Source: UBA4736 sp002404015
Lineage (GTDB): Bacteria; Chloroflexota; Dormibacteria; Dormibacterales; Dormibacteraceae
DNA length: 64,000 bases
Assembly: GCA_036747295.1 (NCBI GenBank)
Contig: DAIOCN010000002.1
Coordinates: 124,001 to 188,000 of the forward strand
Direction of reading: 5' to 3'
The notes under the pieces are model-generated. The model ran no database searches. It was not told the DNA's origin and saw only the letters and a program-made list of their open reading frames with translations. Positions 31,879-39,603 of this stretch are shown here, one piece after another (the stretch's first letter is position 1; every line of letters starts with the position of its first letter). The position numbers were made by a program, and so were the translations under genes.

Positions 31879-34800
31879 TCGACCGGCTGGCCCCCGAATG
31901 GGCAGATGGCCGCGTGCGGGCAGCCGAACCAGGTCAGGCAGGTGCCCACGGTCTCCCGCGGGGCGGGATCGAAGTCGCCGGCCTTGATGCGGCGGATCGC
32001 CACCGCCACTGCGTCCCGGCCGCGGGCGAGGTCGCCCTCCGTCAGGGGCCGCTGGATCTGGTCGCGGACGCCGGGAGCGGCGCCGCCGACCGGGAAGAGG
32101 ACCTGCCGGATGGAGCCGTAGACCCAGTCCTTCGGGTACCAGAGCGACAGGAAGCGGGGGTTGAGGCCGAGCGGCCGCCCCTCCTCGTCCAGGCCCTCCT
32201 GGCAGGCCAGGTAGTACAGCGCCAGCTGGACGTCGTGGAGCTCGGGCCCGAAGTAGGAGTCGTAGGCCCGCTGCGCCGCGGACCCTCGCCCCGTCTTGTA
32301 GTCCACCACCTCACAGGTGCCGTCGCCTGTGTCGTTGATGCGGTCGATCTTGCCGACCACCTCCGCCCCGTCCACCAGCAGGCGGAAGCGCTGCTCGGTC
32401 TTGATGGTGCCCAGCCGGCGGATGACCTGCGTGCTGGTCGCGAAGCGGATGTAGTTGTCCAGGATGCGGCGCACCTCCTGCTCCTCCGCCCGGCGTTCCA
32501 GGACCGCGTCCACCCGGCCCAGGTAGCGCTCGAGGTGCGTCTCCAGCGCCTTGTCGAGCCACTCCCGCTGGAGCTCGGGGGCCAGCGTGCGCCACTCCGA
32601 CTCGCGAGTGTGGAAGTCCTCCAGAACCCGGTGCAGGAAGCTGCCCCGCTCCAGCTCGACCCCTCGAGGCGGGGCCACCAGGCCCGGGTGCTGGTTGTAG
32701 AAGTACAGGCGGGGGCACTTCAGGTAGTCGTTGATGGCCGTCGCGCTGAAGTGGTCCGGGTGGACGCCCTCCGGGCGGTGGCCCACGCCGTAAGGCTCGT
32801 AGGGCCGGCCCGAGCAGGGGTCCATCACGAACCGCATGTCGACGCCGAGCGCCGTGGCCCGCGCCGCCTCGGGCTCGCCGAGGGAGCCGCGCATCGACGC
32901 CAGCAGGGTTTCGGCCTCGGAAACCGTCAGCAGCTCGGCCGGTTCCAGCCGGGCGGCGGAGCGGCTCAGCTCGCGGCGGGGCGCGTCCGGGGCCGCCAGG
33001 TCGATGAACGCCGAGGACCCGGCGGACCGGTCGTAGTCCTCCGCGTAGCTGAGGTAGAGCCGGCGGCGGGCGCGCGTCATGCCGACGTAGGCCAGCCGGG
33101 CCTCCTCGGCCAGGTGGGCCTCGGGGTCGCTGGGCCAGGAGGGGCGGAACCCGCCCAGGTTGGCTTCCAGCCACTGCTGGTCCTCCTCCTCCAGGACCGG
33201 GTGGGGACGGGCGGCCACCGGGAATATGCCCTGCGCGAAGCCGGCCAGGAAGACGACCTCGAACTCCAGGCCCTTGGACTGGTGGACGGTCAGGATCTGG
33301 ACGGCGTCGCGGGCCCCGACGGCGGGCTGGGCCTCGTCCACCGCGCGCGCCACGAACGAGTCCAGCCGAGGGGCGACGTCCGCCAGCAGGGGCGGCGCCC
33401 CGTGCAGGCGCCCCCAGACCTCCTCCAGCTCCGCGAAAGCCTCGAGTGCCGTCCGGAGGTCGGCCAGCGCCTCCTCGCGGTCAGGCCCGTCGAGCGGGAG
33501 CTGAAGCAGCCGCGCGAGGGCCCCGGTCTCGATCAGGACCAGGTAGGCGAGAGCGGTGACCGGGAGCCCGCGAGCGTCCCTGGCGAGCTTGTAGAAGGCT
33601 GTGAGCGCGGTGTGGATGGCCAGCCGATCGGCCTCTGACAGGTGCTCCAGGTACTCGGGCTCGCGAGCGCCTTCCTCGAGCGGGGGTGGCAGCTCGCCGT
33701 TCCAGGGCAGGGGCCAGGGCAGGTGGTACATCAGCCGCCTGACCACTCGGTCGAAGGCCCGGCCCTCCTCGATCGCATGGCGGCGAAGGCGGCCGGCGGG
33801 CCGCGGGCCGACGCCGGAGAGACCGCTCGACAGGAAGCGCTCCAGGGCCTCGGGCTGGTCGGGGCGGTCCAGCGCGTGCAGTGTCGTGAGCAGGAAACGG
33901 ACGACCTCGTTCCGGGCCATGGCGCCCACGCCGCGCACCTCGTAGGCCAGGCCCAGTGCGCGTACCGCCTCTTCGAAGGGTGCCGAGAGGGTGGTGGTGC
34001 TGCGAAGCAGGATCGCGAAGTCGCGCAGGCGCAGCTCGGGGTCGTCGAGCATGAGGCGCCGGATCTCGCGGGCGGCGAAGAAGGCCTCGTCCACCCCGTT
34101 GGCCTCGCGCACCACCTCGAGACTGGGCGCCGGCTCGGGGCGATCGCTGGCGAGGTCGCGCCGAGCCCGCATGGGCTGGGTCTCGCGCAGCAGCCGCTCC
34201 CCGGCTTCCAGCACGGACGCCGGACAGCGGCGGCTGACCTCCAGCGCGAGGCTCTCCCCGCCGTACACCCGGGGGAACTCGTCGCCGAGCAGCCTTGGCA
34301 CGGCGCCGCGGAAGCCGTAGATCGACTGGTCGGGGTCGCCCGCGACCAGGAGCCGGGGCCGGCTCTCGGCCGGAGCCAGCCGGCGGAGAAGGGCGAACTG
34401 GGCCGGGTCCACGTCCTGGAACTCGTCGACAAGCAAGTAGCGGAAGCGCTCGCGCATCTGCTCCAGCAGGTCGGGAAGGGCGTCCAGCAGCCCGATCGCG
34501 TCGGCGATCAGGTCGCGGAAGTCCTTCAGTCCGCTCGCCTCCAGCCTGGCCTGGTAGGCGGAGTAGACGGCTGCCAGGACACGCAGCCGAGGCGTGCCAG
34601 CCGTCTCGGCGCGCAGGGAGAACTCGGCCGGGTGGACCAGGTTCTGCTTCAGCAGCGCCACGAAGGCCAGGGCGTCCTGGGCGAAGGCGTCCGTGTGGGC
34701 GACCCGGCCCAGCTCGCCCAAGGGGGCCCGGTCCATGTCCGCCAGCACGCCGCGCATGGCCACGAACTCCTGGAACCCGCTCAGAAGGAGGCGTCCGGGG

Positions 34801-35126
34801 TCGGGCCGGTGATCGCGCAGCAGGCGCGCGCAGAAGCTGTGGAAGGTGCTTATCCAGGCCTCGTCGTACGAGTCCTGTAGGCGCTCGTCGAGGCGGCGGC
34901 CGATCTCGCCCGCGGCGGCCGTCGAGAAGGTCAGGACCAGGATGCCGCCGCGCCCGGCGACGCCCTCCTGGACCAGCCGGGCGTACAGCTCCACGAGCGC
35001 GTGGGTCTTGCCCGTGCCCGGTCCCGCGAGCAGTCGGACAGGCCCGTTCAGCTGTTCAGGAGCGATGGTCGGAGGCAATGCGAGGTCCTTGGGTGGGGCG
35101 GGCCAGTCGATTATGACGGGCGCCAT
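31875..35126 (-). CDS. AdnA-like helicase-nuclease
   Basis: A 1083-aa subunit, first gene of the pair. Motor motifs are LLAGPGTGKTHALVE, YLLVDEFQDVDP, GDPDQSIYGFRG, LTVHQSKGLEFEVV and AYVGMTRARRRLYLS. The nuclease part has KCPRLYFYN near residue 803 and CEVVDYKTGRG. Its C-terminal cysteines are C1063-x5-C1069-x5-C1075, not the C-x2-C-x5-C of the partner, so its iron-sulphur cluster may be atypical or absent. GGAAGGA precedes the ATG at 35126. With the downstream subunit it would process double-strand breaks in recombination. Order and sizes fit AdnAB better than RecBCD or AddAB. Confidence 0.87.
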   Translation of the reverse strand: MAPVIIDWPAPPKDLALPPTIAPEQLNGPVRLLAGPGTGKTHALVELYARLVQEGVAGRGGILVLTFSTAAAGEIGRRLDERLQDSYDEAWISTFHSFCARLLRDHRPDPGRLLLSGFQEFVAMRGVLADMDRAPLGELGRVAHTDAFAQDALAFVALLKQNLVHPAEFSLRAETAGTPRLRVLAAVYSAYQARLEASGLKDFRDLIADAIGLLDALPDLLEQMRERFRYLLVDEFQDVDPAQFALLRRLAPAESRPRLLVAGDPDQSIYGFRGAVPRLLGDEFPRVYGGESLALEVSRRCPASVLEAGERLLRETQPMRARRDLASDRPEPAPSLEVVREANGVDEAFFAAREIRRLMLDDPELRLRDFAILLRSTTTLSAPFEEAVRALGLAYEVRGVGAMARNEVVRFLLTTLHALDRPDQPEALERFLSSGLSGVGPRPAGRLRRHAIEEGRAFDRVVRRLMYHLPWPLPWNGELPPPLEEGAREPEYLEHLSEADRLAIHTALTAFYKLARDARGLPVTALAYLVLIETGALARLLQLPLDGPDREEALADLRTALEAFAELEEVWGRLHGAPPLLADVAPRLDSFVARAVDEAQPAVGARDAVQILTVHQSKGLEFEVVFLAGFAQGIFPVAARPHPVLEEEDQQWLEANLGGFRPSWPSDPEAHLAEEARLAYVGMTRARRRLYLSYAEDYDRSAGSSAFIDLAAPDAPRRELSRSAARLEPAELLTVSEAETLLASMRGSLGEPEAARATALGVDMRFVMDPCSGRPYEPYGVGHRPEGVHPDHFSATAINDYLKCPRLYFYNQHPGLVAPPRGVELERGSFLHRVLEDFHTRESEWRTLAPELQREWLDKALETHLERYLGRVDAVLERRAEEQEVRRILDNYIRFATSTQVIRRLGTIKTEQRFRLLVDGAEVVGKIDRINDTGDGTCEVVDYKTGRGSAAQRAYDSYFGPELHDVQLALYYLACQEGLDEEGRPLGLNPRFLSLWYPKDWVYGSIRQVLFPVGGAAPGVRDQIQRPLTEGDLARGRDAVAVAIRRIKAGDFDPAPRETVGTCLTWFGCPHAAICPFGGQPVE

Positions 35127-35129
35127 TGT

Positions 35130-35135
35130 TATCCT
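35130..35135 (+). promoter_or_regulatory. -10 element of small coiled-coil gene
   Basis: TATCCT ends 11 nt before the GTG at 35147, in the 20-bp gap between this gene and the divergent helicase gene. Confidence 0.4.
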
Positions 35136-35146
35136 TCCGATCGGCT

Positions 35147-35458
35147 GTGGGAAAGGAACCCGGTAAAGAAGCCGCCGACAAGTCGGTCAACCCCGACCGC
35201 CTGCTGCCTGGTGAGGATTCGACCGCCACCGAGGTCGAGGACACCGCCCACTGGATCGCGGTCTACGCCGAGCTGGTGCTCTTCAAGGAGCGGCTGGTGG
35301 ACCAGGCCCACCAGGGCATCCTGCAGGTCACCGATGACGCCGCCCGCACCGAGATCGCGACGACCGACCTGATTGTGCTCAGCGCCGAGCGCGACCGCCT
35401 GGTCCGCCGGCTCGACTTCTGGAAGCAGAGGCAGAAGCAGCTCAGCTCGCGGGACTAG
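35147..35458 (+). CDS. small soluble helical protein
   Basis: A 103-aa product from GTG 35147. An acidic N-terminus (DSTATEVEDTAHWIAVYAEL) leads into a long amphipathic helix (ATTDLIVLSAERDRLVRRLD), so it is probably a helical hairpin or coiled coil. I recognise no family. It is divergent from the AdnAB-like operon with almost no gap, so their promoters overlap; a link with DNA repair is only suggested by position. It meets the convergent membrane-protein gene with 4 bp overlap. Confidence 0.6.
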   Translation: MGKEPGKEAADKSVNPDRLLPGEDSTATEVEDTAHWIAVYAELVLFKERLVDQAHQGILQVTDDAARTEIATTDLIVLSAERDRLVRRLDFWKQRQKQLSSRD

Positions 35459-35787
35459 AGGTTCGGGCCGGGGTGCCGGCTACGGGCCAGTGGTCGGCGA
35501 AGGCTCAGCCCAGGTTGGCATCCTGGCGAGCGCCGCCCGGCGGCTGCACCGGCCCGGGGCCGCCCGGCAGGGGAATGGGAGGCCGCCGGGACCCGCGCCC
35601 AGGGGGACCGGGCACAGGTTGTTCCGGCGGCTCCGTCGAGCAGGCGGCGGCGCGGCCGCACTGCAGTCCCGGAGGTGACGGTCGCGAAGATCTGGATCGA
35701 AGCGAACACCGCCCAGGCGACGAGCAGCCCGCCCAGGAGGCCCACGAAGAGACCGGCCGCAGCCGAGCGAGCACTATCGACGCTCAT
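35455..35787 (-). CDS. hypothetical membrane protein, possibly frameshifted
   Basis: 110 aa as read. The first 40 residues look real: a short polar start and one membrane helix (GLFVGLLGGLLVAWAVFASI). The rest of this frame is Arg-rich and unconvincing. In the +1-shifted frame the same DNA gives a Pro/Gly-rich tail (PEQPVPGPPGRGSRRPPIPL) ending at 35505, which looks more like a protein. A one-base error or frameshift near 35650 is possible. The start overlaps the upstream SHOCT-like gene by 14 bp. Confidence 0.45.
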   Translation of the reverse strand: MSVDSARSAAAGLFVGLLGGLLVAWAVFASIQIFATVTSGTAVRPRRRLLDGAAGTTCARSPWARVPAASHSPAGRPRAGAAAGRRSPGCQPGLSLRRPLARSRHPGPNL

Positions 35788-36082
35788 CGAGCAGGGTCTC
35801 GCGCATTCGCTTGTAGTCCTCGTGCTTGATCTCGCCGCGCACGTAGCGGTCCTGCAGCGTGTAGAGCGGGTCGGGGCGGAGATGGACGCGCTGGAAGGCG
35901 GTCAGGCCCAGCCAGACCAGTCCGCTGAGGAGCAGAAGTCCGACCAGCGGGCCCAGGGCACCAGGCCGCGCGCCCGGCGGGACGCGGTCCGTGTAGCCCA
36001 TGACGAGTGCCGGCACTGCCACCAGGACGACCAGGACGACGCCGACCAGGGCACCGATCAGGAACGGCGATCTCCATCTCAT
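35774..36082 (-). CDS. SHOCT-like small membrane protein
   Basis: A 102-aa protein with two hydrophobic helices (FLIGALVGVVLVVLVAVPAL and LGPLVGLLLLSGLVWLGL). It ends in the short helical motif DPLYTLQDRYVRGEIKHEDY, as in SHOCT domains, which are small C-terminal oligomerisation modules. GGAGG lies just upstream of the ATG at 36082. It is probably co-transcribed with the next membrane-protein gene; no specific role can be given. Confidence 0.7.
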   Translation of the reverse strand: MRWRSPFLIGALVGVVLVVLVAVPALVMGYTDRVPPGARPGALGPLVGLLLLSGLVWLGLTAFQRVHLRPDPLYTLQDRYVRGEIKHEDYKRMRETLLDERR

Positions 36083-36158
36083 ACCTCCACTCTGTGCGAG
36101 CGGACTTAGACGTGACTGAGACGTTCCTGAGGATGGAGCCCGGGCCCGGCCGAGCGGG

Positions 36159-37547
36159 TCAGCTGCTCAGGGCGGGCTCCGACTGCTGAGGGATCGGTAG
36201 TTCGACTGTGAAAGTGGTGCCCTTGCCGCGGGCGCTGGCCACGCGGATGCTGCCGCCCTGGCGCTCGGCCAGGGCCGCGCAGATCGAGAGCCCCAGCCCG
36301 GCGCCGCCGCTGCGCCGGGTCCGCGCGCTGTCGCCTCGAAAGAAGCGCTCGAAGATGCGAGCCCGCTGGGCCTCGGGGATGCCGGGGCCGCTGTCCTGGA
36401 CCTCGACCAGGGCGTGGCCGTTCTCACGCCGGGCTCTGAGCGTAATGGTCCCGCCCGCGGGGCTGTACTTGCCCGCGTTGTCGATGAGGTTGAGCAGGAT
36501 CCGGTTCAGGGCGTCCGCGTCGGCGCGGGCGACGGCGCCGTTCTCGACCTCCACGGCGATCGGGTGCTCGGGTGCCAGGTGGCGTCCGCTGCGGGCCGCT
36601 TCCTCCAGGATCGGCTTCAGGGCCAGAGCGGCGGGGCTCAGCTCGCCGCCCCGATCGAGCCGGGCCAGCGTCAGGAGGTCGTCCACCAGGCGGGACATGC
36701 GCACGACCGACTGGTGGATGTCACCCAGCGCGTTGCCGAGGTCCTCGGGGTCGGTCGCGGCGCCCCGGCGCAGCACGTCGACGTGGCCCCGGACCGCGGT
36801 CAGCGGCGTCCGCAGCTCGTGGGAGGCGTCGGCCAGGAAGCGGCGCATCGCCTCCTCCGACTCCTGGCGGCGCCTGAGCTCGTCCTGCATGCGGGTCACC
36901 ATCTCGTCGAAGGTGCTGCCCAGGCGGCCCACCTCGTCCGAGCCGGTGACACCGGAGCGGCGGTCGAAGTCGCCCCCCTGGATGGCCGCGGCGGCGCTGG
37001 ACACCCTGGCCAAGCCGCGCAGCGAGCGGCTGGTCAGGAAGATGCCCGCGCCTCCGGCCAGCAGCAGCGCGACGATGGCGGAGACGCCGTACGTCAGCAG
37101 GTCACCGCTGAGTGCCGTCTCGGTCGGCTCGGTGGAACCCTCCACCACCAGGTAGCCGGTGGTGCCCGGCGATCTCGGCCCGAACCTGAGGCCCACGGAG
37201 GTCGCCACCGCCATGACGTGCGTGCTCTGGTTCGAGTAGAGCTGGTAGCCACCCTTGACCACGTCCTGGATGTGGGGCTCGATCCAGGGTTTGTTCTGGG
37301 GACCGGGGTCCGAGAGCGCGAGCTGATTGCCGTCCTGGTCGTACACCGCGGCGCGGTAGTCCCGCTGGGCGGCGGCCGTCACGGCATCCGTGGCCGGGCC
37401 GAGCACTCGAAGCTGCGCGCGCAGCGTGCTGGCCTGCGCCTCCAACAGGAAGTTGCGGAGGGCGAAATACTGGAAGACGCCGACCGCGGCCAGGGCCACC
37501 ACCAGGACGCCCAGGAAGGCGGCCGTCAGGCGCCAGCGCAGGCTCAT
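36159..37547 (-). CDS. membrane sensor histidine kinase (OmpR partner)
   Basis: A 462-aa kinase. Two membrane helices (about 5-27 and 150-172) bracket an extracellular sensor of about 120 residues. A HAMP linker follows (SLRGLARVSSAAAAIQGGDF), then the H box FLADASHELRTPLTAVRGH, N box NRILLNLIDNAGKYSPAGG, G1 VQDSGPGIPE, the F box IFERFFRGD and G2 GGAGLGLSIC. The start ATG at 37547 shares bases with the stop of the regulator gene (ATGA); the frame remains open further up only as a shadow of that gene. The stimulus is unknown. Confidence 0.9.
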   Translation of the reverse strand: MSLRWRLTAAFLGVLVVALAAVGVFQYFALRNFLLEAQASTLRAQLRVLGPATDAVTAAAQRDYRAAVYDQDGNQLALSDPGPQNKPWIEPHIQDVVKGGYQLYSNQSTHVMAVATSVGLRFGPRSPGTTGYLVVEGSTEPTETALSGDLLTYGVSAIVALLLAGGAGIFLTSRSLRGLARVSSAAAAIQGGDFDRRSGVTGSDEVGRLGSTFDEMVTRMQDELRRRQESEEAMRRFLADASHELRTPLTAVRGHVDVLRRGAATDPEDLGNALGDIHQSVVRMSRLVDDLLTLARLDRGGELSPAALALKPILEEAARSGRHLAPEHPIAVEVENGAVARADADALNRILLNLIDNAGKYSPAGGTITLRARRENGHALVEVQDSGPGIPEAQRARIFERFFRGDSARTRRSGGAGLGLSICAALAERQGGSIRVASARGKGTTFTVELPIPQQSEPALSS

Positions 37548-38206
37548 GGCGCCAGCCGGTAGCCGTGGCCGCGCACGGTCTGGATCAGCTTGCGGCCCGC
37601 CTCGCCCAGCTTGGTCCGCAGGTACCCGATGTAGACCTCGACGTTGTTCTCGCTGCCGTAGAAGTCTCCGCCCCAGACCCGGTCGAGGATCGTCTGCCGG
37701 CTCAGGGCCTGGCGAGGGTTGCTCATCAGGAGTTGGAGGAGGTCGAACTCGCGGCTGGTGAGCTGCACCTGGCGGCCGTCCACGCTGACCTCGCGGGTCG
37801 CGGGGTCCAGGCTGATCGGGCCCACCCGCAGGGGCTCGCCGGTCGTGGCGCGGAGGCGGCGCAAAACCGCGCGCATCCGCGACAGCAGCTCGTCGAAATC
37901 GAAGGGCTTGACGAGGTAGTCGTCGGCGCCCATGTCGAGTCCGATGACGCGGTCGTGGACCTCGTCCTTGGCGGTCAGCATCAGGATGCCGAGCTTGGGA
38001 TCGCCCCGCAGGCGGCGGCACACCTCATGGCCGTCCATCCCGGGCAGCATGACGTCCAGGATCACCAGGTCCGGCCGGAAGGAGGCCGCGATCTCAAGGG
38101 CCTCGTCGCCGCTCTCCGCCTCCGCGATCTCGAAGCCCTCGTAGCGGAGTCCGGTGCGTAGGAAGTTGCGGATCAGAGGCTCGTCGTCGACGACAAGCAC
38201 CCGCAC
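37544..38206 (-). CDS. OmpR/PhoB-family response regulator
   Basis: A 220-aa regulator. The receiver has VLVVDDEPLI, phospho-Asp in LVILDVMLPGMDG and the conserved Lys in YLVKPFDFDEL. The C-terminal winged helix has LTSREFDLLQLLMSNPRQAL and ends VRGHGYRLAP. Start is GTG 38206, only 7 nt after TACCAT, so it looks leaderless. It forms an operon with the downstream kinase. The only intergenic DNA upstream carries the 113-bp double-hairpin repeat. Confidence 0.93.
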   Translation of the reverse strand: MRVLVVDDEPLIRNFLRTGLRYEGFEIAEAESGDEALEIAASFRPDLVILDVMLPGMDGHEVCRRLRGDPKLGILMLTAKDEVHDRVIGLDMGADDYLVKPFDFDELLSRMRAVLRRLRATTGEPLRVGPISLDPATREVSVDGRQVQLTSREFDLLQLLMSNPRQALSRQTILDRVWGGDFYGSENNVEVYIGYLRTKLGEAGRKLIQTVRGHGYRLAP

Positions 38207-38213
38207 GCTACGG

Positions 38214-38219
38214 ATGGTA
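38214..38219 (-). promoter_or_regulatory. -10 element, leaderless start of OmpR-type regulator gene
   Basis: On the minus strand TACCAT ends 7 nt before the GTG at 38206. Confidence 0.45.
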
Positions 38220-38252
38220 GCCCGCGAGGTTGAGAGATTACTGAGCTTTTAA

Positions 38253-38365
38253 GTGGGGGAAACAAGCATGTTTCCCCCACGGGCCCCCTTTCCCGCATCA
38301 GATGTTGGTCGGCGTTTGGAAGACGGGCTCAATCGGGCGGGCGGAGCCCGCCCCTACGGCGCCAT
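38253..38365. repeat. 113-bp double-hairpin intergenic repeat, copy 1
   Basis: Begins with a perfect 12-bp stem (38253-38264 with 38269-38280, loop AGCA) and ends with GGCGGGC-GGA-GCCCGCC then CTACGGCGCCAT. It matches 45657-45769 without gaps, with 96 of 113 positions identical by my count. The stems are kept while the middle varies, so structure seems to be selected. It sits between two minus-strand genes. Confidence 0.85.
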
Positions 38366-38376
38366 CTTCATTTTCT

Positions 38377-38982
38377 TTACATAAGTGCGTCAGCGGGTGG
38401 GGTTGCGCGCTTGATCTCGAGCAGGTAGGGGCGGCCGATCGCGTCAATCACCTCGTCGAAGGTCGCCAGGGCCGCCTCGCCTTCGGGTGCGGGCCGGATG
38501 CGGACGTAGGCCGCGGCCGCGGCCGCCGGGATCACGAACGTCGGGGTCCCAAACGCGCCGTAACGCTCGACCGCCTCCGTGTGGTCGCGGCCGAGGGCCT
38601 CCAGGGTGGTGGCTTTCAGGTCAGCCTTGAAGCGTTCTACGTCAAGGCCGGCCTGGCCGGCCACCTCGCGGAGCACGGCAGGGGCGTCGATGTCCGACTC
38701 GTCAACGTGCCGCGCCGCCAGCAGCGCGTAGTGGAAGCGCAGGAACGCCTCGCCGCCCTGGCAGCGCGCCGCCTGGGCCGCCCGGAAGGCCTCGTTGCCG
38801 GCCACCTTCTCGCGGGTCTTCCAGACCTTCCACCGCGGCCGCCGGCTGTTCACCTGGGTCAGGGAGAAATAGCGCCAGCCCACCGAGAAGTCGCGCTTCC
38901 CCGACTCTTGAACTCTCTGCAGCAACACGGCTGCCTGGTAGACGTACGGTCAGCGGTAGTCGTAAAAGACCTCGAGATCCAT
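38377..38982 (-). CDS. DsbA-family thioredoxin-fold protein with in-frame TGA at the active site (candidate selenoprotein)
   Basis: Read through the TGA at 38952-38950 this is a 201-aa DsbA/FrnE-like oxidoreductase. It begins MDLEVFYDYR, then TGA, then PYVYQAAVLLQRV. Family members have Cys at the TGA position, at the start of the active-site helix. The frame continues uninterrupted for 190 codons with family features: WRYFSLTQVN, a helical insert, and the cis-Pro region YGAFGTPTFVIP. A small stem with a 6-nt loop follows the TGA (see separate entry). Alternatives are a Cys-to-stop mutation or a sequencing error, in which case only a useless fragment starts at the GTG at 38928. An ATG at 38997 is a second possible start. 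The plus-strand gene starts at the same CATG. Confidence 0.6.
38919..38934 (-). promoter_or_regulatory. possible bacterial SECIS hairpin
   Basis: On the minus strand GCAGC-CGTGTT-GCTGC forms a perfect 5-bp stem with a 6-nt loop whose second base is G. The loop begins 20 nt after the TGA. Bacterial SECIS elements lie directly after the UGA with a small apical loop carrying an early G, about 16-37 nt downstream, so position and shape fit. A 5-bp stem is also easy to find by chance in GC-rich DNA. Confidence 0.4.
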
Positions 38983-39601
38983 GTCCACAAGTACCATCCG
39001 AAAGGCCCGCCTGATTCCGACCCGCGCTCCCGAGACGCTGGCCTGGATCCGTCTTGACCTGCTGACGCGGCTAGTGCCCTTCGCGTTCGTGGTCACCCTC
39101 GTCTACCGCCTCTGGCGGCCGGCCTGGCTCGGCTTCTCACCTGGCAACCTGGGCGCGCAGCTCTGGTTCGGCCTCCTGGGGGGCGCCCTGCTGTTCCTGG
39201 CGTCCGGCATCGTCCAGCTGCTTCTGACGAGGCGCCGCCAGACCCTGCGGGTGCCGGCTGACAGGCCTGACCTGCTGCTGCAGACCGGGTTCTACTGGCT
39301 GAACGGACCGGTCGAGGAGGCGCTCTTCCGCGGATTGTTGCAGGGCGGGCTGACGGTGTTGGCAGGGCCCTGGCTGGGCCTGCCGGTGGCCACCGCCGTT
39401 TACGTCCTCTACCACCGGCTCGGGCGCTGGGCCTGGCTCGACGTTTCCGCGACCGCGCTGCTGGGGGTGCCCCTGGCACTGGCCTTCTGGCAGCTGCCGG
39501 GGCCGCCCTCGCTGCTCGGTGTGGGCATTGCGCACGCGTGCGCCACCTGCGGTTTCCTGGGCCCGGGTCCCTGGCTGCTGCACCGCTTGCGGCTGGTGTA
39601 G
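38981..39601 (+). CDS. CPBP-family intramembrane protease-like protein
   Basis: A 206-aa protein with five or six hydrophobic helices. The glutamate motif PVEEALFRGLL (EExxxR) is visible near residue 110; the His motifs expected later appear as YVLYHRLGRWAW and GIAHACATCGFLG. This suggests an Abi/CAAX-protease type intramembrane enzyme. Its ATG shares two bases with the ATG of the minus-strand DsbA-like gene (CATG), leaving no space for separate promoters. It is followed after 2 bp by the MFS gene, so both probably form one operon. Confidence 0.78.
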   Translation: MSTSTIRKARLIPTRAPETLAWIRLDLLTRLVPFAFVVTLVYRLWRPAWLGFSPGNLGAQLWFGLLGGALLFLASGIVQLLLTRRRQTLRVPADRPDLLLQTGFYWLNGPVEEALFRGLLQGGLTVLAGPWLGLPVATAVYVLYHRLGRWAWLDVSATALLGVPLALAFWQLPGPPSLLGVGIAHACATCGFLGPGPWLLHRLRLV

Positions 39602-39603
39602 CG

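Noticed and set aside
27949..32121. Plus-strand open frame of 1390 codons
   Set aside because: It runs antisense through the glycosylase and AdnB-like genes, has the composition of a GC-rich shadow frame and no domain pattern.
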